Of a stretch of DNA of 64,000 nucleotides, positions 45,430 to 57,269 are shown in pieces. This DNA is from Ambrosia x helenae. Taxonomy: Eukaryota > Streptophyta > Magnoliopsida > Asterales > Asteraceae. Numbering within the stretch: the first letter of the stretch is position 1; each line of letters starts with the position of its first letter. The position numbers and the translations under genes were made by a program. The stretch lies in contig CM061231.1 in assembly GCA_030844895.1 (NCBI GenBank), forward strand, positions 87,082,706 to 87,146,705, in the 5' to 3' direction. Below the pieces are notes generated by a model, which searched no databases, had not been told where the DNA came from, and worked only from the letters and a program-made list of their open reading frames with translations.

Positions 45430-47004
45430 AAACCCTTTATTTATATACATAACCTATTAATCTTTTAAAATAGTTTTTTAAATATTAAAAGTATCAAAAA
45501 AAATTCTACAAAAATTATTTTAGGTAAATCTCATGACAAAGTTTGCCATATAATTTTTAGATTTCCAAAAATAATTTATTTAATATATATTATAAATACT
45601 ACAAGTTTATTCATTTATAATTTTAAAATTCTATAAAAATATCTAAACGATTTTATAAAATTTCACAAAAATTATTTTAAACTTGTAGATCAATAAGCAT
45701 TTTAAAAATAAATTTTATTTAAGAAAAATCGTTGGTTTCATATTTTTAATTGATTTTTGTTATTTTAAATCATAAATAAATCATAATAAATTCATTTTTC
45801 AATATTTTTATCCCAAAATTTTACATAAATTATTTTTGTTCATTTAGAAGAGAAATATAAATTTTAATTTGAAATTTCTTTAATTTTAATATTTTTAGAT
45901 ATTAAAATTATATCTTTGACAAATAGAAATAAATATACTAAATATTCAATTTTTGAGAAAATAATTTTATAAAAATTATTTTCATATTTAAAATCTTATA
46001 ATATGACCATCCTAAATCAAAAATCTACAAATAGTCTTTTATTTGATTATTTTCCAAATTATCCTTTATTTATTAATTATTTACCTAATTAATAATTAAA
46101 CAATTACTTATCCCTAAATTAAGAACCCTAGAACTACTTGTATCCTAGATTCATTCCCTTACAAATAATCTAATTCTTTAGGCTAATCCTTTGGGATAAT
46201 CCTAATTCAAATCACGTTGTTCGGTAGAGTTTCAAGTTATTACGCGAACTGTGAGTATTTCCTATCCCCTTTTTGCTTTTATTCATTTTTTGGGTGTTAC
46301 ATGTACACTTATACAAATTACAAATACAAGTTCACATTTTTACAATACAATTCTAGTACTATGTGCATTTGCTTACATACGTGCTTTATGCTTAGACACT
46401 ACATGTAGAATACATTTGTACTTAGTGAAATCATTAACATTGTACAAGCCGACCTTAACATTGGATAGCACTATTGGATTGACAACCCGCCTAGGTTGAT
46501 TCTCCCCATTTTTCATCGGAGAATCCGTGGTCATTGTTAAGTTATTATCCATTTATTGGATAAGTACACCTCCGTTCATTTAGTACATTATAGTCACAGG
46601 ATTGATTTCGCTCATTTGTATGATACATAGTTTACATAATTGCATTGTAGCTTTGCACTTGAATTGTATAACATTTTTCAACTTACTATATGTATTAAAT
46701 TTAGGAATGCTCACCAACATTTCATATGTTGACAAAAATTATTTTATACATGTTTCAGGTGCAGTTTGATCTTAGTACTATAGCAATGGACTTTAGTGCT
46801 TGCTTTTAATAAGTTATTTCGAATTTCATGTTTCATTCAGACTTTGTATTTTTCTTTCATTTCATCTATGTAAGACAATTTAAATTATTCAATAATATAT
46901 TTACATTTTAGTACCATGTGCTTTTGAACAATCGTCACTACATGACACCTCGATGATTCCGCCATCGGTTGGGGTGTTACAATAACTTATGGCAGAGATT
47001 TGTT

Positions 47005-47005
<1 letters not shown>

Positions 47006-47068
<63 letters not shown>

Positions 47069-47070
47069 TA
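47006..47070. repeat. ATA trinucleotide microsatellite
   Basis: About twenty AAT units in Helitron unit 4. The other units have shorter runs at the same place (near 40309 and 41130), so this is an expansion of an element-internal repeat. Confidence 0.9.
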
Positions 47071-47126
47071 TTTTATTATGTTATATTAGATATTTCAACC
47101 CGAGACGCTCCTGGGATAAAAACTAG

Positions 47127-48043
47127 TTCTTCTTATATAAAGATTTAGATAGGCAGATTTTAAAGAAAATAGATCAGGAGAGTTTGAAGTGGTAGGAATT
47201 TTTTAGGCGTAGGAGGTGTATTAAAGTAAATTATATAGCAATCTCTAATAAGAGACTTTTAGGTGTTTTGTGATAACATGGAAGGCGAGGTGAATGAAAG
47301 AGGGGGAAGCTTAAGAAGGCTTGAGAGGCCCGGCCTTCACTGTTATTTTAGCTCATGTAAATTTCTTCGTTTTGTCTGAAAATTTTGTATATATTAAGTC
47401 CGGCCCCCACCGATTTTATTTTATATTACATAAATTTGGGTCTCGTGATTTTCGGCCCTCACTATCTTAAAATTCAAATTTCGTCACTGAATGAAAAAGT
47501 GAGTTGGGTAGAGGATAGAGAGTGAACAAAAGTTCATATTGAAAAAAAAAAAGGCTTTGTGAGTGGATGGAGGAGAGATACAGAGTTTTAGTACAGTTTT
47601 TGGATAATAGTGTTTTGCGTAAGATACTTTTTGAGGAGATAACATGACATTTCCAAGAAAACCCAAAGTGTTAATTTGTCTAAATTATAGATACAATATC
47701 TTGTCTAGGTTATTTATTAGATTTTGACCTTACTTTATTGTCACGAGCTATAAGTTAATTTGTCTAAATTGTAGTTTCTTGCCTTTGTTGTTCTCGTTTT
47801 ACCTCAAGCGAACGATACACCAATCATTCCACTTTAGGATTCTAAGCATGGAAGATTTCTTAATCCAATGAAAAGCGAGGGATTTTGCGTGTTTAGTAAT
47901 CTTGTGTATTTGCACCGGTTTATCAGGGAATGTAACCTTAGAGAAGTTTGTTCTTAGATTTTGACCAAGGTTTTATGAATCTCTAGGAGATCCTGAATCA
48001 AGAATGCAAAGATTTGGGGTATGCCTGTTGGTCACTAAGCAGG
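47127..48043. other. Gene-free stretch
   Basis: No gene seen. Sequences resembling decayed dispersed repeats occur near 47320-47490 (GGCCCGGCCTTCAC, TTTCGTCACTGA), without clear termini. Confidence 0.4.
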
Positions 48044-48048
48044 AAGTT

Positions 48049-48452
48049 GTTGATCAATTCTTTAATAATAATACATAAACATGAATAAGTAAATCGAATC
48101 AGTACCTTATTAGCCAGCAACCACTGATAGGGAATACTTCATGATCTACAGGATGATCGGGTTCCCGTTTAGAGTGTACAGTTAGGATGGCTAAGGAGAT
48201 CATAGATCTCAGTTTTAGAGAGGAGAGGGAGGCATTAGGGTTTAGAATATTGGTGTTTCATTAGTCCTTAAGCTCTCCTAATAATCTCTATATATACACC
48301 CAAGGGGAAACCCTATTTAATGGTTCATTAAGGGTAATTACGTCCATCACATAAAGACCAGTTAAACCAATAGTGGTATTTAAGTCATTGATCATTTATT
48401 AGATAAATGATTATAAGGGCCACATAATAGAATATATAAATATATTCTTACA
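48049..48452 (-). repeat. 3' LTR of copia element C
   Basis: TGTTGATCAATTC to CTTACA in plus reading. It follows GAAGT and differs from the other LTR by a C/T and a T/G. Confidence 0.9.
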
Positions 48453-48468
48453 TTCTCCCACTTGGCCG
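48453..48468 (-). other. Polypurine tract of copia element C
   Basis: CGGCCAAGTGGGAGAA on the minus strand, directly before the 3' LTR. Confidence 0.7.
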
Positions 48469-48829
48469 AGTAATCATTTATTATGAGCATTAGATAAGCC
48501 TGATCAGGAGTTAACACTCATTTTAGTTTTAAACCCGAAAATGTAGCAGAGAAATACAGTCGTTGAGTCAGTTATTCAACTCAGGACCCCCATTAATCAT
48601 ACTACACCCCAAATTTAAAACTTAACATTAGGATCATGACAAGTAAGCCCTTAACGTTAATTTGTATAATTAGTGTCTATACGTCATTAGGCATGCTTGA
48701 ACGTATTTAGAGACAAACAAATATTAAACGGATGAGGAATAATTAATAATTAGCCATTCATAGTGCAATATGCAGTTGTACATGGTCATTAGTAAAACCC
48801 GTCTCAATTATAGGCCCTTAGAGAGACTT

Positions 48830-49830
48830 ATGGGTGATAGACCTTTAGTTATTGGATCCATAAGCATATCATGAATGAATTCGATACAAAGAATTAGTTT
48901 CCTCTATTTGTTCATAAAATAAGTGAACAATCAATTTCGTATCGAATTTCTAATGCAGCTCCGCTCGAACTGTTACTGTTCGAGAAAATAGGGTAGCTGA
49001 CTTTATCACAGTAAGTCTTCAATTTAGAATTTAAATGGAGTTATTAAATTATGAGTCTACTGATAAAATTCCAACAACATTTAGTGACAGTTGCGTTGTG
49101 ATAAGCAACATATTATGTCATTATTATTTAGGTTGTTGTTAACAGTTCATTATGACTCCTCCATGAGATAAGTTTTGTCTGCTGAAATAAGGATATATCC
49201 CGAAATTGACATATTGTTTTCTTTGAATACACCAAAGTTAGAATAAGAGTATTCAACTATTTTAAGTTCTCACTTCTTTTTTAAATTATAGTCTGTCGTT
49301 TCTTAGAGATATTGTAATACTTTATTAGATGCTTTACAATAATCTAGACGAGTCTAGTGTTAAGCAACATGAGCAATATCCAAACGAGTATAGACTCAAA
49401 CTTACATAAGGCTTCTAATTAATGAAGCATAAGGTAGTAATCTCAATTATCCTATTAGCCTCTAAATGAGAGCAATTTTGTATGTTACATGTGTAAGGAC
49501 CCGCTTAGAGACGAAACTAATGTCTCGTTGAGTCTATCTCGGTGAATTTTGATTCCTATAACATAATAGGTATCTCCGAGATTCATTATGTCAAAGTATG
49601 CACGGACAATGATTTGACAAACGTAACATATACTTGTCAAAAGAATGTCATCGATATAAGGACAAGTTTACATTAGTTGCTCCCACTCATCTTGAGGTAG
49701 GTGTATTAATCCACTTGGTACTTGATGAAAAGAATTGCATTATAATTTCATCATGTTTAAATGCTTGCATCAAACCATACATGGATTTCATTGACTTACA
49801 AACTAAGTGTTCTTGACCTTCAGTTTAGAA
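48830..49830 (-). pseudogene. Decayed copia element C RT-RNase H
   Basis: Translated by eye in shifting frames. KSMYGLMQAF near 49780 resembles the copia KS-YGLKQA motif. PYIDDILLT near 49650 is the catalytic RT box with one conservative change. DPITKGLSP near 48860 matches the copia RNase H end. Stops and frame breaks separate them, so no protein can be made. The order (RT right, RNase H left) agrees with the minus-strand orientation set by the LTRs. Confidence 0.7.
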
Positions 49831-52590
49831 CTTTCAGGTTATTTTATGAACATGTAGGTCAATGTTAGGGAAAGTTGTCTAATGTTCATCTAATGTAGCT
49901 CTTAAATTATTATAAGCTACTAGAACGGTAATGATCCTCAAAGATACCTTTTTGCAAGACAAGTAAGAAGGTTCTTTGATAATTTATTCCCTCTTAAGTA
50001 TAATCCTCAGCAATCAATCGTACTTTTAGTGTGATAACGTTTCCATTCAGATTCAGTTTAGTTATGAACACCCTTAGGTAATTCAACCAAATCCAAACGT
50101 TATTCTAATTTATGGAATCAAGCTTGCTAATAATAGCTTTATCCCATTTAAAAGATTTAATTGGTGCTGATGATATAATTAGTAGAGGTAGGATCAGTAA
50201 ACTTTCCAAACATCCATTTCAGCTTTAGTCAGGTGAGGTACTTAATCATCAAAGTTAGTAGGTCTTTTAGACCTAGATGACCTCCTGAGTTAACTATTGG
50301 GTTTATTAGGATACATATGCAATTTTATGAATTAGCTCTTGGTTAGGTGCTTTTATTCTCAGGTAAATAAGGAGCAATATTAGTTTCTAAGTGTATAAGA
50401 GTTGCTGCAGTATGGTGTACAAGAGGTGTAATCGGAGTTAAATTCGGAGTAGAATTTAATGAGTCTCTCTCCCCCCCGCCTCTTGTACTTCTGGCAAGTC
50501 ATCATAAGGACTTTTACTGCTCCCACTAAACTTAGAAATCTTTAGGAACATAGCATGCATAGGGTCTAAGATTGGAAGACAAATAGATTCTAATAGAGAA
50601 ACAACTCAATGATGTTTATGTTAGTTTCTCTTATTGAGGATTACTTTAGTTTTGGTAAGAAATCTAAGTTCTTCCCATAGCTAGGCATCAATGAAACTTT
50701 ATTAGGAGTATCATTATATTTTAAGGAGACAAGTTGTGATAGAGCAGTGTCATACAAGAGGTGTAATTTGAGATAAGATCAAAATTGTCACTTCCCCCAC
50801 CTCTTGCAACTTTTGCAAGTTATAATGAGGACACTTAATACTCCCACTGATCTTTTAGGTCTCTAGGAACTCCATATGATAAGTTTTAGCGATGCATGTG
50901 AATGGGAATATTTCATATATTTTACACTTGATTTCCTTATTGTCCAGATTTCATAAGAAATTTTAAGGACATATTTAGAAGGAAACCTTTTAAGTATATA
51001 TAAATTGATTTCTTTAAGACTTAGGTCCGTATGAAACAGGTTAGATACAAGTCGATATTTTTCTAAGCTCCACTAATGTCAGTTAATAATACCATGTGAT
51101 GGAAACCCATTTATTCCTTCTACCATTTTAAAGTTTAGGGCATTTAACACATGCTTTAAAGTCACTAAGGATGAGATTTGATAACAAATCATCCTTCATT
51201 AACCTATTCATGATTGCTCATGAAAAAAAATTGGTCTCAATGGATGAAATGCGTAGGTCTCATTATCCTTTGTTAAATTTTCATTTTCATGATAACAAAG
51301 TTGTGAAAATGTATGTATCATCTTGTTCTATTTTATAATGTTTCTGTTCAGATAATAACAACTAAAATATGAGAGTTTAAGTTAATAGTGACTTTGTTTT
51401 GGTAATAAAAACTCATAACTGTCAAAGTGTGGCTTTAGTATTGATACTAAAATTCTGAGTAATCTCCAGAATATTGTAAGGTATCATATAGCCTAATACA
51501 AAGATCAGTTATTAATGGTTCTTTCAACCTTAACAATAAATTCGCCACTTACTCTCATCTTAAGTATTTGTTGAAATCTGGTAAGGAAACGAATAGAACT
51601 GGACTCAACAATTATGTGTTAAATGGAATATTTATATTTGTGGAGTCAAATATCATCGATTTTCTACTACTTAACTTAGCCAGCTATTTCCTTAGCTTAT
51701 GGATTATCTCATTGCTTGTGCCTAGTCTAATGGCATAGTTTTGCAGTGAGACATCCGCTTGGAAAAGTTAGAGCTGGAAGCAGTACTTGTATTTTGTTTC
51801 CGGACTTTAAAACTTTCCTCTCTATTGTAAGTTATCTTCCACTTTTAAGTTTTAGTGACAGTAAGGTGAATAACATCTAATTTTCCAGTTTTAGGCGTTT
51901 CTTTTCCTGTACGTATGTTGCTATCAACACACTCATTTTCCTTTGGTACTTCTGAGTGTTGTAGTTGATTCATAAGGCATCTAATCATACTAATGGAAAA
52001 GTTAGTGTATAACGCACTGAAAATATTTATCAATTCCATGAATAAGCCCTAAGTTTAATGGGCCATGTTATTCAATATTATGATGTGTTCACGAATGCAC
52101 TTAATATTTAATTTGAGTTAGATTTATTGCATGCTTCTTTAAAAGTTCTTTTGATTCTTCCATAGAAACAAAATTAGTCTTAGGAATTTCAGAATCTTTT
52201 AATAGCACCCCTGAAAGCAATTATTAATTTGAGTTCTTGATTACCATAAGTGACATTATATTTGACTCGTCCCACTTCTTAATAAAAAAAATTAGTTTGT
52301 TAGAAAATTAGCAGGAGTGTCATGTCTTAAGGGATAATCAAGACTCAATAAGAGCAAATCATAGTAGGTTTTGGAATAAGAGTGGATTAGTTAATTTGAG
52401 ATATAACCTTTTAGAAGAACTTTAGAGTGATTTGTTATGGGATATTAAAGTAAGGCAGACACAAATTAGGATCATTATATTAATGAAGGATCATTAATAT
52501 GTGAGGATCATTGTTTTGATGAAGATGTGATAAATCTACTATAAACACCAAATATAATAGATTAATTAAAAGTTCTACTTAAACAATAAC

Positions 52591-52836
52591 ACATCACCTT
52601 TGGGCAGAAGTGAAATCATTTAAGCATGATGTGCAATTAAGTGTAGCACATCACCTTTGGGCAGAAGTGGAACACTTAATTTATTAGGCACAATTTAGTT
52701 TTGCTGGGCATGTATGTAACACATCATCTTTGGACAGAAGTGAGACATTCATGTTAATTAGGCAAAACTAATTTGGTATGCTTAGTTAGACTTAGATAAC
52801 TATGTCAAGGTAGCACATCACCTTTGGGCAGAAGTG
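52591..52836. repeat. Four dispersed copies of a 22-bp motif
   Basis: ACATCACCTTTGGGCAGAAG plus TG at 52591, 52648, 52721 (two changes) and 52815, at unequal spacing, in element C between the leader and former gag. Confidence 0.8.
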
Positions 52837-52966
52837 AGACCTTTTAAGTGTTATCAAAGTGAAGCAAAACGTTTATTGATTTAGGTTTTGAAAAACATAT
52901 TTAGTAAGGTTTTACAAAACTAATAAACTAATTAATAGCAAACCCCGAGAAAATTTTAGATTACCA

Positions 52967-53385
52967 GTTCTCGGGAAAGTAGGTTTAGTTCCCGTGAAAA
53001 GAGGTTCTCGAGAAAAATAGTTAGTTCTCGCAAACAAGGAAGTTCTCGAAAAAATGGTTAGTTCTCGAACTTGTTATAGTTCTTAGTAAAATTGAGTTCT
53101 CGGTAGAAATTAGGTTCTCGGAAAAAAACAATTAGTTCCCGGAAACAACAAGGAGGTTCTCGAGAAAATAATTAGTTCTCGACCTTGTTCCTAGTTCTCG
53201 GAAAATTTACTAGTTCTCAGGTGGCCTTAGGTTCTCGAAAATTAGTTAGGTTCTCGGTTAACATGTTAGTTCTCGAATTCCTAAGAGTTCTCGTATTCAG
53301 TAATGGTTTTCGGAATCAGTAATGGTTCTCGAATTTAGTAATAGTTCTCGGATTTAGGTTTAGGTTCTCGAATTTTAAGTTTTCG
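52967..53385. repeat. Array of about 23 GTTCTCG motifs
   Basis: Some 17 exact GTTCTCG copies and about six one-base variants lie in about 420 bp, spaced roughly 12-30 bp, all in one orientation on the plus strand (CGAGAAC in element sense). They lie in element C's leader upstream of former gag. Confidence 0.85.
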
Positions 53386-54138
53386 AAAACAGAAAATCGA
53401 GAACTGTTGGTTCATGAACTTGAATCCGGAAACCTGTTTGAGAACAACTTTTCGAAAAAATGTTAATCCGTGAACAATTGAGTGCAAGAACCTTAATCCC
53501 ATTAGTGCTATAATTTAGGGATTTTAGAAAATCCGTTTCAATTAATTTTGGGATTTCAGTATATCTCCAAAAGATTTCAAAAATTATGATAACCCTAAAA
53601 CTTGAAGATTAAGTTACTCCCAAAATTTTAGGAAACAGATTTTAATCCTAGTTGTAACCAACTTATAGCGATTTTCATCAAAATAAGGATGAATTTTATG
53701 AACAGTCCTATAAACATACAAGAACCGTTCATACTAATTATCAAATTTATTATTAAAATATTGATTAATAAATCAAGAAAATGCTTTGATTAAAGTTTCG
53801 ATTTTTTTTTTTAATATTTTAATAATAAATCTGAAGATTCATCTCTTTCATTAATAAAATCAATGCATTTTGATTTTTTTCTTTTTCGTGATTTTGCACA
53901 GTGGTCAGAAATCATTATGAAGACAATTATTTTTCAACCACAATTTTTTTCTTTTTCCGTGAGTTTCAAATATTATCACAAAACCATTATTTCAAAGCTT
54001 TCGATTTAAATATTCAAATTTTTCGTGAGATCAATACACACAAGCCTTTTATTTTTATTTTTTCTTGACTTGCAATATTATCACAGAAACATTATTTAAG
54101 TGCAAATCGAATTAGAATTGATGTGGTAATCAACATAT

Positions 54139-54150
54139 GCTCTGATACCA
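54139..54150 (-). other. Primer-binding site of copia element C
   Basis: TGGTATCAGAGC on the minus strand, three bases from the 5' LTR. Initiator tRNA-Met type. Confidence 0.92.
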
Positions 54151-54153
54151 CAA

Positions 54154-54558
54154 TGTTGATCAATTCTTTAATAATAATACATAAACATGAATAAGTAAAT
54201 CGAATCAGTACCTTATTAGCCAGCAACCACTGATAGGGAATACTTCATGATCTACAGGATGATCGGGTTCCCGTTTAGAGTGTACAGTTAGGATGGCTAA
54301 GGAGATCATAGATCTCAGTTTTAGAGAGGAGAGGGAGGCATTAGGGTTTAGAATATTGGTGTTTCATTAGTCCTTAAGCTCTCTTAATAATCTCTATATA
54401 TACACCCAAGGGGAAACCCTATTTAATGGTTCATTAAGGGTAATTACGTCCATCACATAAAGACCAGTTAAACCAATAGGGGTATTTAAGTCATTGATCA
54501 TTTATTAGATAAATGATTATAAGGGCCACATAATAGAATATATAAATATATTCTTACA
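54154..54558 (-). repeat. 5' LTR of copia element C
   Basis: It adjoins the primer-binding site and is followed by the GAAGT duplication. Confidence 0.9.
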
Positions 54559-54563
54559 GAAGT

Positions 54564-55563
54564 TACCATATCATGGTAGCAATATAGCACGAAGTTAGGA
54601 TGTAACAATTCCATATCTCCACAAAGTTAGATTTTGACGAAGGATTTATTTATGAAATGGTATCTCTAACATCAAACTCTTCACCAATCTTAGCACCCGA
54701 ACTTTACAAATATTAAAACCACAAGCCAAAAACTTGGATTCAATCTTCTTTCTTATGACTCATTTCTCCATGAAAATTAAAAATCTAGTTTGGACTTGGC
54801 ACGTATAATTCGATAACCATTTGAAATTGAAACTTTGCTTAAATAAACTCTTTTGTAGTATTTCATCACAAAACCTAATTACCCACACATCACAAACACT
54901 CATTAAGTTTTTATTGTTAATAATAATACATTCGGGTTTTAGCTCATACTATAGATAAAAATCATATTTTAATTGCACACAAATTGTATTTTTTAAAGCC
55001 ATCAAGTCATAAATAAGTTAATTAAAATCTAAATGTGCGGTTAACGTTGACAAAACCTAATTTTGATTGTTTGATGAAATATTCAATGTTTGGTTTAGAG
55101 GGTGATACGATGATTGTCATATATTAATTTATGTAAATACGGAGAAGGCCAGAAGGGCAATGTTTGGTCGCATGTTTCATTTTTTTCAGTGTGTAGCAGC
55201 ACAAGAGAACATTTCTTTCAATTCATCCGTAATGTTTATGTGAATCAAACAACCTGTAACAAATTCCAAATAAGGTGAAATATTAATTAAAAGCTAGATT
55301 TTCAGCTTCCAGGAAAGAAATTTAAACCCTATCACGTGTTGGGTACTATCCGCGTAACATATGCGCCTTACTCTTTGTTTTCGTGGGCTAGGCTTCTGAT
55401 TCTTGAGTTTACAAGTGGGTATTATTTGAGCAACATACTAATAAAAAGGTTTCTAACCCAAACTATGGTATCCTTTAGTTTAGAATTATGGTGGTAATTT
55501 GGGGTGAGTGAGAGTAACCCATTTCGGCATGTAGATTTTATCCCAAAAGATGTAACATTAAAT
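54564..55563. other. Gene-free stretch
   Basis: No credible ORF or repeat recognised. AT-rich intergenic sequence continuing from left of element C. Confidence 0.4.
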
Positions 55564-56330
55564 TTTATTATTTTTTTTTATTTTATTTTTTTGAATAGCA
55601 AATTTCATTCACAACCAAAAGGATCACAGCCACCTACCAGCAAGAAGCTAGCAGGGAACAGGGCCAGGAACTACAACTAAAACAAACCTAACATAAAAAC
55701 AGAGACACTCCACTTAATACAACCTAAATCCAACTTTTTAACTCTACTCCTAACCCATAAAAAAAAAAAAAAAAAAAATCAACGCCTTGATTTCGCCAAT
55801 AATCTTATTAACTCACCAGGGATGTTAGAATACACGAAGTTGTTACGAGCTCTCCATATACACCAACAAGCCACAAGAATCGCTTTCTTCTTGTGCTTAC
55901 TCCCCAAAATGCGTTTGTGAACATCCAGATTCCAGAAGTTCATTAAAAGAGAAAGCAAAGATGAGAGGAATCCATCACAACAAACTTATGTTATGGCACA
56001 CTAAGCAAGCCATCATACAAGCCGATAATAAATGGTCCACTGACTCCCTCGTCGACAAACACAAACTACATCGATTCAGCCGAATCACTATGTTACGTTT
56101 TACAAACAATCCATTGTAGCTAATGTACGTGAACTTGCCCTCCAACCAAACACATTATCCTTAACAGGAACCCAAGCATTCCAATCATGAGGAAGTAAAG
56201 AAACAAGATAAAGTATGACCGATGTGCAGTCCAGCCAAAGATCAATACAACCCGAACAGGTCAAGGCTGAAAACTTGAGGAAGTAAAGAAACAAGATCTA
56301 TCGGGAAGTTAATACGATGACTGATGTACA
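55564..56330 (-). pseudogene. 5'-truncated LINE, 3' end with zf-RVT remnant
   Basis: Minus strand. The zinc-binding domain that follows reverse transcriptase in plant L1-like LINEs (zf-RVT) is recognisable in WNAWVPVKDNVFGWRASS (near 56165), followed after a stop by RCSLC and SVDHLLSAC with cysteine/histidine spacing of that domain. A C-terminal piece (RNNFVYSNIPGELIRLL) lies near 55830. A typical LINE 3' UTR and an A-rich tail end at about 55564. The 5' part including RT is missing, as is usual for LINE copies. The frame has stops, so it is dead. Confidence 0.82.
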
Positions 56331-56380
56331 TTCCAACCATGAAAGTCAATGCAACTCTTTAACAAATCAAGATTGAAACA
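56189..56380. repeat. Imperfect 88-bp tandem duplication
   Basis: GAGGAAGTAAAGAAACAAGA occurs at 56189 and 56277, followed by related sequence (CGATGTGCAGTCCA versus TGATGTACATTCCA). It overlaps the start of the LINE remnant. Confidence 0.75.
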
Positions 56381-56384
56381 CTTG

Positions 56385-56880
56385 ACATATGACAAGCAAT
56401 CAATGCACAGTCAAACGACTTACCATCTTGGTTGAAGACTAAGGGGTGGATGTATATCCACTATTAAATCCTTGTATATATGTAACGGTACCGTGTAGCA
56501 CTTATCTCTTTACTTAATGTATGCCGTCTCACAACCTATTCTAAAATTTTATCTTGTTAGCAAACAAATATTTTATAAAAACTAACAGGTGGTTAAAAGC
56601 TTAACATTAACGTATTAACCCCCTCCTAGGTTCTTGGTAGATGACATCAAAGAGTTAGTAGAATTGCGCCTAGAGCAGGGCAAATAGGGGAAGATGAAAA
56701 AGGGCTGTGCTAAACTCTATAAGATGCTTGGTACTTTTGTTGCCCACAATTATATGTTGGTTTGATCCAGAAATCAGCCATTACCACCTGCTGCTGTCCT
56801 AAATGTGCCCAATCACATCAACATTGTGTTAAGGTACAGCTGTATATGTACAGATTACAACTATTAAAAACAACATTAAA
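56385..56880. other. Gene-free stretch
   Basis: No gene recognised. Short T-rich and A-rich runs only. Confidence 0.35.
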
Positions 56881-57269
56881 ATCATAGTTATCAAAGGAGT
56901 GAGGCGCACTCAAGGCGCTTAGGCTCCGCCTGTGGCCTAGGCGAGAAGCGCAAAAAAAGCGCGAGCCTGAGAAAAAAATAAAGCGTAACTAAAAAAAATC
57001 ATTACAAATAATAAATAACAATCATCTTATAAAATAATATCTATAAGTGTTTTAAAAATGATATATATTAAAAAAAAAAAAGAATTGATTGAGATTTATA
57101 TATATCTCTATAAATTGGTAAGTATTGGTCAATTATATTAGTCAAGGGACTAGGTTTTAAAAATCAGACTGGGGCTTTTTTTTTATCTAGGAGGGACAAG
57201 CGGCATCTGGTGACTTCTGGGAAATTGGTCGCTTAGGCGGTCAAGGCGATGGCTTTTGATAACTATGAT
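56881..57269. mobile_element. MITE with 15-bp terminal inverted repeats
   Basis: ATCATAGTTATCAAA at 56881 is repeated in inverse at 57255-57269. The arms continue with GC-rich GGCGC/GCGCC words. 389 bp, no ORF. The superfamily is not certain because no clear TSD was found. Confidence 0.75.

Larger units (their letters stand above)
41845..46981 (+). mobile_element. Gypsy solo LTR (outer), itself interrupted
   Basis: Flanked by ATAAC (41840-41844 and 46982-46986). It starts TATGACGTCC, probably a mutated TG terminus, and ends GGTTGGGGTGTTACA. Without the inner solo LTR it is about 2.67 kb. It shares its 3' terminal block with the LARD LTRs. It holds GTGAGT/CCCCTTTTT (46251-46274) and three tRNA-like modules. 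Confidence 0.8.
41195..47126 (+). mobile_element. Non-autonomous Helitron, unit 4 (interrupted)
   Basis: Lacks its 5' end, starting at CAATCCTACATG. It carries the core and ends with a hairpin and CTAG at 47123-47126. A solo LTR with nested insertion occupies 41845-46981 inside it. Confidence 0.8.
48049..54558 (-). mobile_element. Copia element C, near-identical LTRs, decayed interior
   Basis: 6.5 kb on the minus strand: LTRs about 48049-48452 and 54154-54558, TG...CA, TSD GAAGT at 48044-48048 and 54559-54563. Primer-binding site at 54139-54150, polypurine tract at 48453-48468. The LTRs differ at two positions plus possibly one base of length. The interior has no ORF over about 66 codons, but pol traces remain: a PYIDDILLT-like RT box near 49650 and DPITKGLSP (RNase H end) near 48860. 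Two motif arrays lie upstream of the former gag. Confidence 0.88.

Noticed and set aside
52967..53385. CRISPR-like array
   Set aside because: The 7-bp motif is too short, spacers are irregular, and the context is a plant retrotransposon leader.
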